Positions 1-7,843 of a stretch of 41,594 nt of DNA are shown in pieces. The notes beneath the pieces were generated by a model, which was not told where the DNA came from, made no database searches, and worked only from the letters and a program-made list of their open reading frames with translations. The stretch lies in the NCBI RefSeq assembly GCF_028687955.1, contig NZ_JAQTZC010000012.1, positions 1 to 41,594 of the forward strand. The letters run 5' to 3'. Each line of letters opens with the position of its first letter. Positions within the stretch are counted from its first letter, which is position 1. The position numbers were made by a program, and so were the translations under genes. The stretch is from Acidocella sp. (GTDB lineage: Bacteria > Pseudomonadota > Alphaproteobacteria > Acetobacterales > Acetobacteraceae).

Positions 1-124
1 CCTGCGGGTCAATGTCCAGCGCCGCCACGCGCGCGCCTTCTGCCAGGGCCACTGCCAGCTGGGTGGCCAGCATGGTCTTGCCAGCACCGCCTTTCTGCTG
101 TGCAACCGCAATCACTTTACCCAT
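1..124 (-). CDS. ParA/MinD-type ATPase, 5' end only
   Basis: The reverse strand encodes MGKVIAVAQQKGGAGKT followed by MLATQLAVALAEGARVAALD, which is the deviant Walker A N-terminus (KGGxGKT) of the ParA/Soj family of chromosome or plasmid partitioning ATPases. These use ATP-dependent dimerisation on DNA to position cargo. The gene runs off the left edge, so only about 41 codons are visible and no ParB partner can be seen. An ATG at 130 is also in frame, but the ATG at 124 sits about 9 nt after AAGGAGG (complement of 134-140) and is the better start. The family call is firm; whether it segregates a chromosome, a plasmid or another cargo cannot be told. Confidence 0.85.
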   Translation of the reverse strand, partial: MGKVIAVAQQKGGAGKTMLATQLAVALAEGARVAALDIDPQ

Positions 125-188
125 ATACATAAGCCTCCTTGATGAAAGAGACTTAACCGCAGTTTTTTGCGAAAGGCCAAGGATATTT

Positions 189-1523
189 ATGGACGAGCTG
201 CTGACACCGGCGGAGATGGGGCGCGCCGACGCCCTAGCTGGCAACGCGCGGGCGCTGATGGATGCCGCCGGACGGGCGGTGGCGCGCGCGGTGCGGCTGC
301 GATATGCCCCCTGCCCCACGCTGGTGCTGGCCGGCCCCGGCAATAACGGCGGTGATGGCCATGTGGCGGCTGCATATCTACGCCAGGCAGGCTGGGCGGT
401 GCGGGTGCGCGCCTGGAACGAGGCGAGCGTGGCCGAGGTCGAGCGCGCGGCGCTGGTGATCGACGCGATTTTCGGCGCTGGGCTGGCGCGCGATATCGCC
501 CCGGAGGTGGCGGCGCTGCTGCGCGCGGCCAGACGCCTGGTGGCGGTGGATGTTCCCTCCGGCCTGGACGGCGCCACCGGCGCGGTGCGCGGCTATGCGC
601 CGCAGGCCGAACTCACGGTCACGTTTTTCCGCGCCAAGCCGGGACATTATCTCTACCCCGGCCGCGGGTTGTGCGGGGAGCTGGCGCTGCGCGACATTGG
701 CCTGCCCGCAACGGTGCTGGAAGAGATAAAGCCGCAAACCTGGTTGAACAGCCCAGCGCTGTGGTGTTTGCCCGCCCGCGCGCCAACCGCGCACAAATAC
801 GCCGCCGGGGATGTAACCGTGCTGTGCGGCACCATGCCGGGTGCGGCGCGGCTGGCCTGCGCGGGGGCGCGGCGCGCGGGGGCGGGCATGGTTACGTTGG
901 CGGCCGATGCGCCGTTTATTCCGCCCGAGGCCGGGTTGATTGTGCGCGCCGAACCGCTGGAGGCGTTGCTGCGCGACACACGGCGCAGGGTGTGGGTCTG
1001 TGGGCCGGGACTCGGGAAACAAGCCGGCGAGAAACTGGCGCAGCTGCTGGCCGCCGGGCGCACGGTTGTGGCTGATGCGGATGCGCTGACCGCCTGTGCC
1101 GGCGCGCCTGAAAAATTACGCGGGGCAGCGGTCATCACCCCGCATGAGGGCGAGTTCAACCGCGTGTTTGGGCCGCTGCGGCAGGACCGGCTGAGCGCCG
1201 CGCGCGCGGCCGCGCGGCATACGGGGGCGGTGACGGTGCTGAAAGGGGCGGATACGATCATCGCCGCGCCGGACGGCCGCGCCGCGATCAACGCCAACGC
1301 GCCATCGTATCTGGCCAGCGGCGGCACCGGCGATGTGCTGGCGGGACTCATCGCCGCCGTGCTGGCCCAGGAGATGCCCGCTTTCGAGGCAGCCTGCGCC
1401 GCGGTGTGGCTGCATGGCGCGGCGGCCAGCGAGGCCGGACCCGGCATGCTCGCCGAGGATCTGCCCGCAAGGCTGGGGCCGCTGATGGCTGCATTGCGGA
1501 AGGAAAGCTGGATCGAGCCGTAA
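189..1523 (+). CDS. nnr: Bifunctional NAD(P)H-hydrate epimerase / ADP-dependent dehydratase
   Basis: Repairs damaged NAD(P)H: the N-terminal domain interconverts R and S NAD(P)HX, and the C-terminal ribokinase-like domain dehydrates S-NAD(P)HX. The 444-residue protein shows the YjeF_N motif GPGNNGGDGH (49-58), DAIFGAGL (92-99) and VDVPSGLDG (120-128). The C-terminal domain shows GPGLGK (272-277), ADADALTA (295-302), ITPHEGEFNR (316-325) and SGGTGDVLAG (378-387). The ORF track starts it at 12, but that extension is antisense to the parA start and is not real; ATG 189 begins at the normal family N-terminus. It is slightly shorter than the common length of about 490-500 but has both domains. It is divergent from parA with about 64 bp between the starts. 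Confidence 0.93.
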   Translation: MDELLTPAEMGRADALAGNARALMDAAGRAVARAVRLRYAPCPTLVLAGPGNNGGDGHVAAAYLRQAGWAVRVRAWNEASVAEVERAALVIDAIFGAGLARDIAPEVAALLRAARRLVAVDVPSGLDGATGAVRGYAPQAELTVTFFRAKPGHYLYPGRGLCGELALRDIGLPATVLEEIKPQTWLNSPALWCLPARAPTAHKYAAGDVTVLCGTMPGAARLACAGARRAGAGMVTLAADAPFIPPEAGLIVRAEPLEALLRDTRRRVWVCGPGLGKQAGEKLAQLLAAGRTVVADADALTACAGAPEKLRGAAVITPHEGEFNRVFGPLRQDRLSAARAAARHTGAVTVLKGADTIIAAPDGRAAINANAPSYLASGGTGDVLAGLIAAVLAQEMPAFEAACAAVWLHGAAASEAGPGMLAEDLPARLGPLMAALRKESWIEP

Positions 1524-1651
1524 ATATTTTTTTACACAAAACTGCCGACGGCATGTGGCCGCCATCATCAACCGCTCTGATGCAATCGCAGCCATCACCG
1601 CGACAAGCCCGGACTGCTAAAGATCATATACAGCACAAGGATTAAAGTCTC

Positions 1652-1854
1652 ATGAAACGGCTTTATTTCAGCAGTTTTGGCGCCGGGGCGAGCTTTTCGA
1701 CAGGCGCGGCGTAGCGGTTTACGATTGGCGCTACTACCATCTGACCCCGCCGCCCCATGGTTATGAATGGGTCCAGGATAATGGCCAGTTCGTGCTGGTG
1801 GCTATCGCGACCGGCATTATCGTTGAAGTGATCCTGAACGCGCTGAGCCACTAA
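1652..1854 (+). pseudogene. RcnB-like periplasmic protein remnant
   Basis: Reading the frame that ends at TAA 1852-1854 gives FWRRGELFDRRGVAVYDWRY followed by a PPPHGYEWVQ segment and FVLVAIATGIIVEVIL. This matches the C-terminal domain of the RcnB family (periplasmic proteins linked to nickel/cobalt homeostasis). That frame has no start codon before its upstream stop. An ATG at 1652 opens MKRLYFSS, a plausible signal-peptide start, but in another frame that ends at a TAG around 1712. The likely history is loss of most of the signal and linker region plus a frame change, leaving about 65 codons of a gene that is normally longer. The conserved C-terminus makes the family call fair; the exact original start is unknown. 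Confidence 0.6.
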
Positions 1855-1860
1855 CCGCCC

Positions 1861-1917
1861 GGCAAAGCATATCCGGCGCCATGGGAGATACATGATTCCC
1901 ATGGCGGCGGCTTTGCT
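1861..1917. terminator. Nested hairpin after the rcnB remnant
   Basis: An outer stem GCAAAGC (1862-1868) / GCTTTGC (1910-1916) encloses a 10-bp inner stem CGCCATGGGA (1877-1886) / TCCCATGGCG (1897-1906). It lies between the rcnB remnant and the E1-like gene and most likely ends rightward transcription. There is no strong T tract, so it could also be a leader structure of the next gene. Confidence 0.45.
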
Positions 1918-1930
1918 CTAGACTCAGCCC

Positions 1931-4294
1931 ATGAATGAAATTCGGCCGGTGAAACCGGAACTCGCGGGGTTGGAAACATTGGCGGCCATTGAGCGGAAGC
2001 TGCTCTGGCTGTCCTCGTGGATGATCCATAACGCCAACCATTTGCGGCCGAATCGCGACGGCCTGAAGGTCGGCGGGCATCAGGCGTCCTGCGCCTCCGT
2101 CACCTCCATTATGGCGGCGCTGTATTTTGACAGCCTGCGCCCGCAGGACCGCGTGGCCGTGAAGCCGCATGCCGGGCCGGTGCTGCATGCCATCAACTAC
2201 CTTTTTGGCCGCCAGAGCGTGGAACAGATGGCGGGGCTGCGCCAGTTTGGCGGCGCGCAGGCGTATCCATCGCGCACCAAGGACGGCCCGGAGATCGATT
2301 TTTCCACCGGCTCGGTCGGCCTTGGCGTGGCGATGACCAGCTTCACCTCGCTGATGCAGGATTATGTGCGCGCGCATGCCATGGTGGACCCCGCCACCCC
2401 GCGCGGGCGGCAAATCGCCATCGCGGGCGATGCGGAGCTGGACGAGGGCAATATCTACGAGGCCCTGCTGGAGGGCTGGAAGCACGATGTCCGCGATGTG
2501 TGGTGGGTGGTGGACTACAACCGCCAGAGCCTCGATTCGGTGATGCCCGACCGGCTGTTCGGCCGGTTCGAGGGGTTGTTCCGCGACATGGGCTGGCGCG
2601 TGGTGATGCTGAAATATGGCAAGCGGCTGGAGGCGGCGTTCGCGCGGCCGAGCGGGGGCGCGCTGCGCAACTGGGTGGATGCCTGCCAGAACTCGACCTA
2701 TTCGGCGCTGACCTTCCAGGGCGGCGCGGCCTGGCGGCAGGCGATCCTCGCGGATCTGGCCAAAAACCGCGGCGTGCGCGCCATTATCGATCCGTTGAGC
2801 GACGCCGAACTCGGCGCGCTGATGACCAACCTCGCCGGGCACGACCTGGGCAGCCTGACCCAGGCGTTCCGCGCCGCTGCGCAGTCCAGCCAGCCGACGG
2901 TGTTCCTCGCCTATACCATCAAGGGCATGGGCCTGCCCTTTGCCGGGCATAAGGACAACCACGCCGGCATGATGACGGTGGAGCAGATGGACTCCTTCCG
3001 CGCCGCCATGCACATCCGCCCCGGGCATGAATGGGACCGTTTCGAGGGGCTGGCCGAGCCGCGGGCGGTGGAGAATTTCATCAACAGCGCGCCCTATGCC
3101 ACGCCGCTGACCCCAAATGGCCGCCGCCTGCCCGCCGCCACCGTGCCGGTTCCCCCCGTGCTGCCGCAGCCGCGCATCATTGGCCGGCGCATGAGCACAC
3201 AGGCCGGGTTTGGCGAAATCCTCTCCGAGATCGGCCGCGCGCAGGGCGAGACGGCCGAAATGTCGCGCCGCATCGTCACCATGAGTCCGGATGTCGCGGT
3301 TTCCACCAACCTCGGCCCCTGGATCAACCGGCGCGGCGTGTTTGACCGGCACACCCGCGAGGATGTGTTCCGCGACGGCAAGCTGGCCAGCGCGCAACGC
3401 TGGGGCACCAATCCACAGGGGCAGCATATCGAGCTTGGCATCGCCGAGCAGAACCTCTTCCTGCTGCTCGGCGCGGCCGGGTTGTCGCACGATCTCAACG
3501 GCACGCGGCTGCTCCCCGTCGGCACGGTGTATGATCCGTTCGTGAACCGCGGCCATGATGCGCTGTTCTATGCCTGCTATCAGGATGCGCGGTTTCTGCT
3601 CATCTCCACCCCCAGCGGCATAACCCTGGCGCCCGAGGGCGGGCAGCACCAGGCCACCAACACGCCGCTGCTGGCCATCGTGCAGGACCGGCTGGCGAGC
3701 TTCGAGCCCGCCTATTGCGACGAACTGGCGATTTTGCTGCGCCACGCCTTCGAGCATATGCAAAAGCCCGAAGGCTCGGCCGTGTGGCTGCGGCTCTCCA
3801 CCCAGGTGCTCACGCAGCCCGAGCGCAAGCTGAATGCCGCGCATGTGATCGCAGGCGGGCATTGGGTGGTGCCGCCCGCGCCCGGTGCCGGCATCGCTAT
3901 CGCCACCCAGGGCGCGGTGGCGGGCGAGGCGGAAAAAGCCTTCGCCATGTTGCGCGAGGATGTGCCTGAAGCCGGGTTGCTCGCCATCACCAGCCCTGAC
4001 CGGCTGTATGCCGGATGGCGCGCGGCCCAGCGCCAGCGCCGCCAGGGGGTCCATGCCAGTTCGCACATCGAAGATCTGCTGGCCCCGCTCGCGCCCGGCG
4101 CCGCGCTGGTGAGCGTGCTGGATGGCCATCCGGCGGCCCATGCCTGGCTCGGCGGCGTGCGCGGCAACCGGATCATGGCGCTGGGACCGGACCGTTTTGG
4201 CCAGTCGGGCGACATCACCGATCTCTACCGCGAATATGAGATCGACGCGGCGGCGATTCTGGACGCCTGCGCGGAAGGCCTGCTCGGAATTTGA
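1931..4294 (+). CDS. Homodimeric E1 / transketolase-like ThDP enzyme
   Basis: A 787-residue thiamine-diphosphate enzyme related to homodimeric pyruvate dehydrogenase E1 (AceE) and to transketolase. The diphosphate/Mg-binding motif is visible as GDAELDEGN followed by an NRQSLD segment, with KVGGHQAS near the N-terminus. The C-terminal pyrimidine-binding half contains IELGIAEQN with its conserved Glu and a LLPVGTVYDPF segment. AceE is about 880-890 residues, so this is a shorter paralogue of a type often annotated simply as transketolase in alphaproteobacteria. No E2 or E3 genes lie nearby, so its acceptor and substrate are uncertain. The stop overlaps the TTG start of the next gene (TTGA), which suggests translational coupling. 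The 839-aa minus-strand ORF across it is an antisense shadow. Confidence 0.85.
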   Translation: MNEIRPVKPELAGLETLAAIERKLLWLSSWMIHNANHLRPNRDGLKVGGHQASCASVTSIMAALYFDSLRPQDRVAVKPHAGPVLHAINYLFGRQSVEQMAGLRQFGGAQAYPSRTKDGPEIDFSTGSVGLGVAMTSFTSLMQDYVRAHAMVDPATPRGRQIAIAGDAELDEGNIYEALLEGWKHDVRDVWWVVDYNRQSLDSVMPDRLFGRFEGLFRDMGWRVVMLKYGKRLEAAFARPSGGALRNWVDACQNSTYSALTFQGGAAWRQAILADLAKNRGVRAIIDPLSDAELGALMTNLAGHDLGSLTQAFRAAAQSSQPTVFLAYTIKGMGLPFAGHKDNHAGMMTVEQMDSFRAAMHIRPGHEWDRFEGLAEPRAVENFINSAPYATPLTPNGRRLPAATVPVPPVLPQPRIIGRRMSTQAGFGEILSEIGRAQGETAEMSRRIVTMSPDVAVSTNLGPWINRRGVFDRHTREDVFRDGKLASAQRWGTNPQGQHIELGIAEQNLFLLLGAAGLSHDLNGTRLLPVGTVYDPFVNRGHDALFYACYQDARFLLISTPSGITLAPEGGQHQATNTPLLAIVQDRLASFEPAYCDELAILLRHAFEHMQKPEGSAVWLRLSTQVLTQPERKLNAAHVIAGGHWVVPPAPGAGIAIATQGAVAGEAEKAFAMLREDVPEAGLLAITSPDRLYAGWRAAQRQRRQGVHASSHIEDLLAPLAPGAALVSVLDGHPAAHAWLGGVRGNRIMALGPDRFGQSGDITDLYREYEIDAAAILDACAEGLLGI

Positions 4295-5325
4295 AAAAAT
4301 CCGTATCGAGCGCACCGGCGCACCGGCTGGGCTCACTGGAGCTTGGCCGGTTGATTGCCGCCAGCCTGGTCATGGTCTCGCATCTGGTCAGCCTGGATGC
4401 CGCCCCCGGCCCGCTCGGCGTGCAATATTTCTTCGTGCTCAGCGGCTTCGTGATGATCACCGCGCATCATGGCGATTTCGGCCGCTGGCGCGGGCCGCTC
4501 AAATTCTGGTGGCGGCGGATCTGCCGGATCTACCCGCTCTACTGGCTGATGCTGCTGCCGGTGATGTTCTACTATTACCACGGCCTGGCCCCGGCTGGCA
4601 CCAACTGGGCGCTGTTCGCGCTGACACCGCGCGTGGTGAACGACCTGATCCCCCCGGCGTGGACGCTGCGTTTCGAGGTCGCGTTCTACATCATGTTCGG
4701 CCTTTGCCTGATCCCCCATGTGGGCCGGGTTATCCTCGCCGGTTGGGTGCTCAGCGTGCTCTGGCTGCTGGTGCCGATCCACGTGTTCCGTTTTTTCCAC
4801 ATCCACCGCTACAACATCATGTTCCTGCGCGCGGTCGGGCTCAACAATCACTTTATATCGGTTTTTGAACTCTATTTCTTCGCCGGGCTGCTTGGCGGTT
4901 GGCTGCTGATAAAGTCACGCCCCAGCATCGTGTTGGCGCTGGCAGGGCTGCTCACCGGCGGCGCGCTGATGTTCATGAAGCTCCGGGTCACGCAATGGGG
5001 GTATGTGTATCCGGGGCCGATTAATCTCGCGGTGTTATCGCTGGGCTATGCCGGGGTGATGTTCGGCCTCGCCATGCTGGAGCGTTGCGGCGTCTTCCAT
5101 CTGGGCAAATGGGCGGCCTGGGCCGGCGCCATCTCGTATCCGCTGTATATTTCGCATTCGCCGCTGCTGTTGGCGGCCGATAAACTGCTGCCAGCGCATC
5201 TGCGCACGAATATTCTGGTGGAGGGCGTGTTGCTGCTGTTGATCTACGCCGTAGCGATCTGGCTGGCGTTCAACGTGGACCGACCGCTGCAACGCATGCT
5301 GCGCCGGGGTTATAAAAACGCCTGA
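4291..5325 (+). CDS. Acyltransferase-3 family membrane protein
   Basis: A 344-residue integral membrane O-acyltransferase of the OafA/YrhL (Acyl_transf_3) family. These transfer acyl groups, usually acetyl, to sugars of cell-surface polymers. The first region LELGRLIAASLVMVSHL carries the family histidine. It is followed by QYFFVLSGFVM and RRICRIYPLYWLMLL, the usual first motifs, and then about eight more hydrophobic segments up to the basic C-terminus. The start is a TTG overlapping the stop of the upstream gene; no closer ATG fits the N-terminal motif. The acceptor substrate cannot be read from sequence. Coupling to a central-carbon ThDP enzyme is unusual and may be only transcriptional. 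Confidence 0.85.
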   Translation: MKKSVSSAPAHRLGSLELGRLIAASLVMVSHLVSLDAAPGPLGVQYFFVLSGFVMITAHHGDFGRWRGPLKFWWRRICRIYPLYWLMLLPVMFYYYHGLAPAGTNWALFALTPRVVNDLIPPAWTLRFEVAFYIMFGLCLIPHVGRVILAGWVLSVLWLLVPIHVFRFFHIHRYNIMFLRAVGLNNHFISVFELYFFAGLLGGWLLIKSRPSIVLALAGLLTGGALMFMKLRVTQWGYVYPGPINLAVLSLGYAGVMFGLAMLERCGVFHLGKWAAWAGAISYPLYISHSPLLLAADKLLPAHLRTNILVEGVLLLLIYAVAIWLAFNVDRPLQRMLRRGYKNA

Positions 5326-5377
5326 CTCCTGCCGAAAAACTTCTGCTATAACTGCATAAAAAGGCGAAGTGTCCTGG

Positions 5378-5558
5378 TTGAAAAAAACCAAAATGCCGGG
5401 TGACTCACCCTTGGCCGCTGCGGCTGATGCGTTGGCTGAAAGGGATGGCCATTGTGATGATGATTGGCAGTGGCTGGCAGATTTATGATGCCTCGCCGCT
5501 GTTCGATCCGCACACGCTGGCGCCGACCTTCCGGGCCGGCCAGATCACTAGAGCCTGA
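5378..5558 (+). pseudogene. Cytochrome b561-type subunit, truncated and frameshifted
   Basis: One frame reads VTHPWPLRLMRWLKGMAIVM followed by MIGSGWQIYDASPLF, the first transmembrane helix and following loop of the b561-type cytochromes that accompany periplasmic molybdoenzymes. The likely start TTGAAAAAAACCAAAATG is in a different frame, so about one base was lost around 5400. After about 50 codons the homology ends and a stop follows inside an inverted repeat (5550-5582). The rest of the roughly 180-200-residue protein, including most haem ligands, is absent. The family call rests on the LMRW...GSGWQIY pattern. It cannot encode a working cytochrome. Confidence 0.6.
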
Positions 5559-5582
5559 TTGGCTTAAGTGTGATCAGGCTCT
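5550..5582. repeat. 10-bp inverted repeat at the end of the cytochrome remnant
   Basis: AGAGCCTGAT (5550-5559) and ATCAGGCTCT (5573-5582) are perfect inverted repeats separated by 13 nt. They sit exactly where cytochrome b561 similarity is lost. This could be a transposon-end or MITE-like remnant, or a terminator followed by a short T-rich stretch. I cannot tell without a genome-wide repeat search. Confidence 0.6.
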
Positions 5583-5616
5583 GGTTATTTTTCTGAGGGC
5601 GATTCACGCTTTCGGC

Positions 5617-5632
5617 TCGCTCAGCTGAGCGA
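5617..5632. repeat. 16-bp perfect palindrome
   Basis: TCGCTCAGCTGAGCGA is a perfect 16-bp palindrome 35 bp after the previous inverted repeat and about 95 bp before the glycosyltransferase start. With the 5550-5582 repeat it makes a short structured block with no coding content. It may be an operator or part of a dispersed element. Confidence 0.6.
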
Positions 5633-5726
5633 ACCTCAAACGATCGCGCTCTAACCTGCCGTGCGTCAACGCCTCTGGAATTTCCGTTCCCGGCCCCGCC
5701 GCTTGCCAAGCCCGCCCCGCCGCGCC

Positions 5727-7205
5727 ATGCAAACGGGCATGAAGAACACCATCATCGTCGTGCTGCTGGCCACCACACTGCGCCTTATCTTCGCCCGCTA
5801 TACCGGGCTTGGAATTGATGAAAGTTACATGGTGGCGGCCAGCCATCAGTTTGCCATCTCGTATTTTGACCATCCCCTGGCCTCCTGGTGGCTGGAACTG
5901 GGCAGCCGGTGGCTGTTTGGCAGCGCCAGCCCGATTGTGGTGCGGCTGCCGTTCATCATGCTGTCGGCCGTGTCCTCCTGGCTGCTCTACCTGCTCACAA
6001 CACGGCTTTACGGCGCGCGGGCGGGGTTCTGGGCGGTGGTGGCCTATAATATCTCACCCGTGTTCTCGCTTGCCTTCGGCAGCTGGGTGCTGCCCGATGG
6101 CCCGCTGGATGCCGCCCTGCTGGCCGCCGCCTATGCGTTGAGCCGCGCGCTGGGTGTGGCCGATGGCGAGGCCGAGCCGCAGACGCGCTGGTGGGCGGCG
6201 GCGGGGTTTTTCGCCGGGCTGGCGATGTTGAGCAAATACAGCGCCGCGCTGGTTCTGCTGGGGGCGGTGTTCGTGCTCCTGACAGACCCGAAAGCGCGCC
6301 CACAACTGCGCCACGCGGCTCCGTGGGGGGCGGGCATGCTGGCGGTGCTGATGTTCACACCCGTGCTGTACTGGAACGCGCGGCACGGCTGGCAGTCATT
6401 TGACTACCAGAGCGGGCGGGCGCTGGGACTGCGGCTGCATCCGCTCGCGCCATTGAGCATCTGGGGCGGCGAGGCGTTGTTCGTGCTGCCCTGGCTGTGG
6501 CTGCCGATGATGGGGCTGCTGCTGCGCGCGCTGCGGCGCGGGCCAGCAGAGCGGCGCGGCTGGATGCTGAGCTGCCTGGCGATTTTACCGGTGGTGCTGT
6601 TCTCGGTGGTCAGCATCTGGTCCTCCACCCGCATCCTCTACCATTGGGCGGCGCCCGGATATTTGCTGCTGTTGCCAATGCTCGGCCACTGGGCCGCCGG
6701 ATGGCGCCCGCGCTGGCGCAATGGAATCGCCCTATTTTCAGCCTTGCTGCTGGCAAGCACCGCCATGCTGATCGCCGCCGAGGTAAGCTTCGCCGTGATC
6801 CCCTACTCCGCGATCCCCGCCAAGCCAGGAAAATCGCCCTTGCTGCAGGCGGTGGACTGGGATTCAATCGCCCCTGAAATTCCACCCGGCATCAATGCGG
6901 TGGCTGCCTTGCGTTGGTATGACGCGGGAAAAATCGGCTACGCCCTACGCGGCCGTTCCACTATTGTTACGGTTTTTGGCGCCGATCCACATGAATTCGG
7001 TGATAGCGCGCCACCATTCTCATTGCTGGGGAAAAATGTTCTGCTTATCGCGATGCCAGGCAACGCCACAAAAATCAGCGCGTTCTACGCACCATATTTC
7101 AAGAGTTTGGTGCCAGGACCGACGCTGACCGTGATGCACCACGGCCAGCTCCTGCTCGCAATCCCGAGTTTTATCGGCACTGATCTGGTTGCGGTTCCAA
7201 AATAG
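5727..7205 (+). CDS. ArnT/PMT-like glycosyltransferase family 39 protein
   Basis: A 492-residue polytopic membrane protein of the dolichyl-phosphate-mannose / undecaprenyl-phosphate-sugar glycosyltransferase superfamily (PMT_2 type). Such enzymes transfer a sugar from a lipid carrier on the periplasmic face. The first helix is followed by a loop with GIDESYMVAASHQ, where Asp-Glu is the typical catalytic/metal pair, and then SYFDHPLASWWL, the family YFDHPP-like motif. About ten to eleven helices follow, then a soluble tail. The ORF track begins at GTG 5661; ATG 5727 or 5739 start closer to the first helix, but no clear ribosome-binding site decides between them. Acceptor unknown. It is not in an obvious polysaccharide cluster. 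Confidence 0.8.
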   Translation: MQTGMKNTIIVVLLATTLRLIFARYTGLGIDESYMVAASHQFAISYFDHPLASWWLELGSRWLFGSASPIVVRLPFIMLSAVSSWLLYLLTTRLYGARAGFWAVVAYNISPVFSLAFGSWVLPDGPLDAALLAAAYALSRALGVADGEAEPQTRWWAAAGFFAGLAMLSKYSAALVLLGAVFVLLTDPKARPQLRHAAPWGAGMLAVLMFTPVLYWNARHGWQSFDYQSGRALGLRLHPLAPLSIWGGEALFVLPWLWLPMMGLLLRALRRGPAERRGWMLSCLAILPVVLFSVVSIWSSTRILYHWAAPGYLLLLPMLGHWAAGWRPRWRNGIALFSALLLASTAMLIAAEVSFAVIPYSAIPAKPGKSPLLQAVDWDSIAPEIPPGINAVAALRWYDAGKIGYALRGRSTIVTVFGADPHEFGDSAPPFSLLGKNVLLIAMPGNATKISAFYAPYFKSLVPGPTLTVMHHGQLLLAIPSFIGTDLVAVPK

Positions 7206-7224
7206 AGGGGGCGCAAGCCCCCTC
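7205..7224. terminator. Terminator between glycosyltransferase gene and hsp20
   Basis: GAGGGGGC-gcaa-GCCCCCTC is a perfect 8-bp stem with a GCAA tetraloop between two convergent genes. On the minus strand it is followed by CTATTTT, so it is best read as the hsp20 terminator, and it may also stop rightward transcription. Confidence 0.75.
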
Positions 7225-7232
7225 CGCCGTTA

Positions 7233-7688
7233 TCAAGCCGCCTGCGGCAATTCCACCGCGGCGCCACCCGCCTTGGTCGAATCGACAACCGCGATGCGGC
7301 GCGGCTTCGCCGATTCCGGCACCACGCGCCGGATCGCCACATGCAAAAGTCCGTTGGCGATATCTGCGCCTTCCACAACCATATGGTCAGCCAGCACAAA
7401 CCGGCGGGTGAACGCGCGCGCCGCGATGCCGCGATGCAGGAACTCGCCCTTCGCCGCGGTTTCAGCCAGCCGGCCGGAAACGATCAGCGCGTTATCCTTC
7501 ACCGTCAACTCGATATCCTCCGCCGAGAATCCTGCGACCGCAAGGCTGAGGCGGTAGGATTCCTCGCCGGTTTTCTCAATATTGTAAGGTGGGTAAGCCC
7601 CCGCGTCCTGCGGGATGGTGTCGGCCAGCCGCGCCAGACGGTCAAAGCCGATCGCGGTACGGAATAAGGGTGCAAAATCGTAAGTCAT
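7233..7688 (-). CDS. Small heat shock protein, Hsp20/IbpA family
   Basis: A 151-residue alpha-crystallin-domain chaperone that binds unfolding proteins and prevents aggregation. The alpha-crystallin domain spans about residues 35-125 (YNIEKTGEESYRLSLAVAGF, then ALIVSG and a GLLHVAI strand), with a short tail carrying RRIAVV in the position of the IxI motif. The start is ATG 7688, about 7 nt after AGGAGG; the longer ORF beginning at 7712 lacks this signal. The leader contains a ROSE-like thermometer and an RpoH-like promoter, annotated separately. It is transcribed alone, towards the convergent glycosyltransferase gene. Confidence 0.93.
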   Translation of the reverse strand: MTYDFAPLFRTAIGFDRLARLADTIPQDAGAYPPYNIEKTGEESYRLSLAVAGFSAEDIELTVKDNALIVSGRLAETAAKGEFLHRGIAARAFTRRFVLADHMVVEGADIANGLLHVAIRRVVPESAKPRRIAVVDSTKAGGAAVELPQAA

Positions 7689-7695
7689 GAGGAAA

Positions 7696-7714
7696 CCTCC
7701 TGAAGCAAGCAAGG
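7696..7714 (-). promoter_or_regulatory. ROSE-type RNA thermometer, Shine-Dalgarno hairpin
   Basis: In the mRNA sense the leader ends CCUUGCU-UGCUUC-AGGAGG. The CCUU(G)CU arm can pair with AGGAGG if one G is bulged or forms a non-canonical pair. This is the UUGCU signature of ROSE thermometers (repression of heat shock gene expression) known upstream of rhizobial and enterobacterial small Hsp genes. The 6-nt loop and position directly before the start codon fit. A long leader upstream leaves room for further stems. Sequence-based; melting not tested. Confidence 0.75.
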
Positions 7715-7794
7715 TTAAAATGTTTTCCGGCTCCCATCTGGCAAACCGGTTAGGCGATTGCCCGGACCCTCGGTGAGGCGCCCAGGCAATGAGT

Positions 7795-7822
7795 ATTATA
7801 GGAAAATTTTTTGCGCTTCAAG
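7795..7822 (-). promoter_or_regulatory. RpoH (sigma-32)-like promoter of hsp20
   Basis: CTTGAAG (7816-7822, minus strand) is separated by 13 nt from CCTATAAT (7795-7802). This matches the alphaproteobacterial heat-shock sigma pattern CTTG-N-CYTAT. As a sigma-70 site the spacing would be only 15 nt, so RpoH fits better. It gives a leader of about 100 nt, as expected for a ROSE-controlled gene. Confidence 0.7.
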
Positions 7823-7843
7823 ATTTTTTTCCGCAGCGCGCGC

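Noticed and set aside
12-188. N-terminal extension of the nnr ORF
   Set aside because: It is antisense to the ParA N-terminus; the Nnr family start fits ATG 189.
1817-4336. 839-aa minus-strand ORF
   Set aside because: Antisense shadow of the E1-like gene, His/Arg/Gly-rich, no family pattern.
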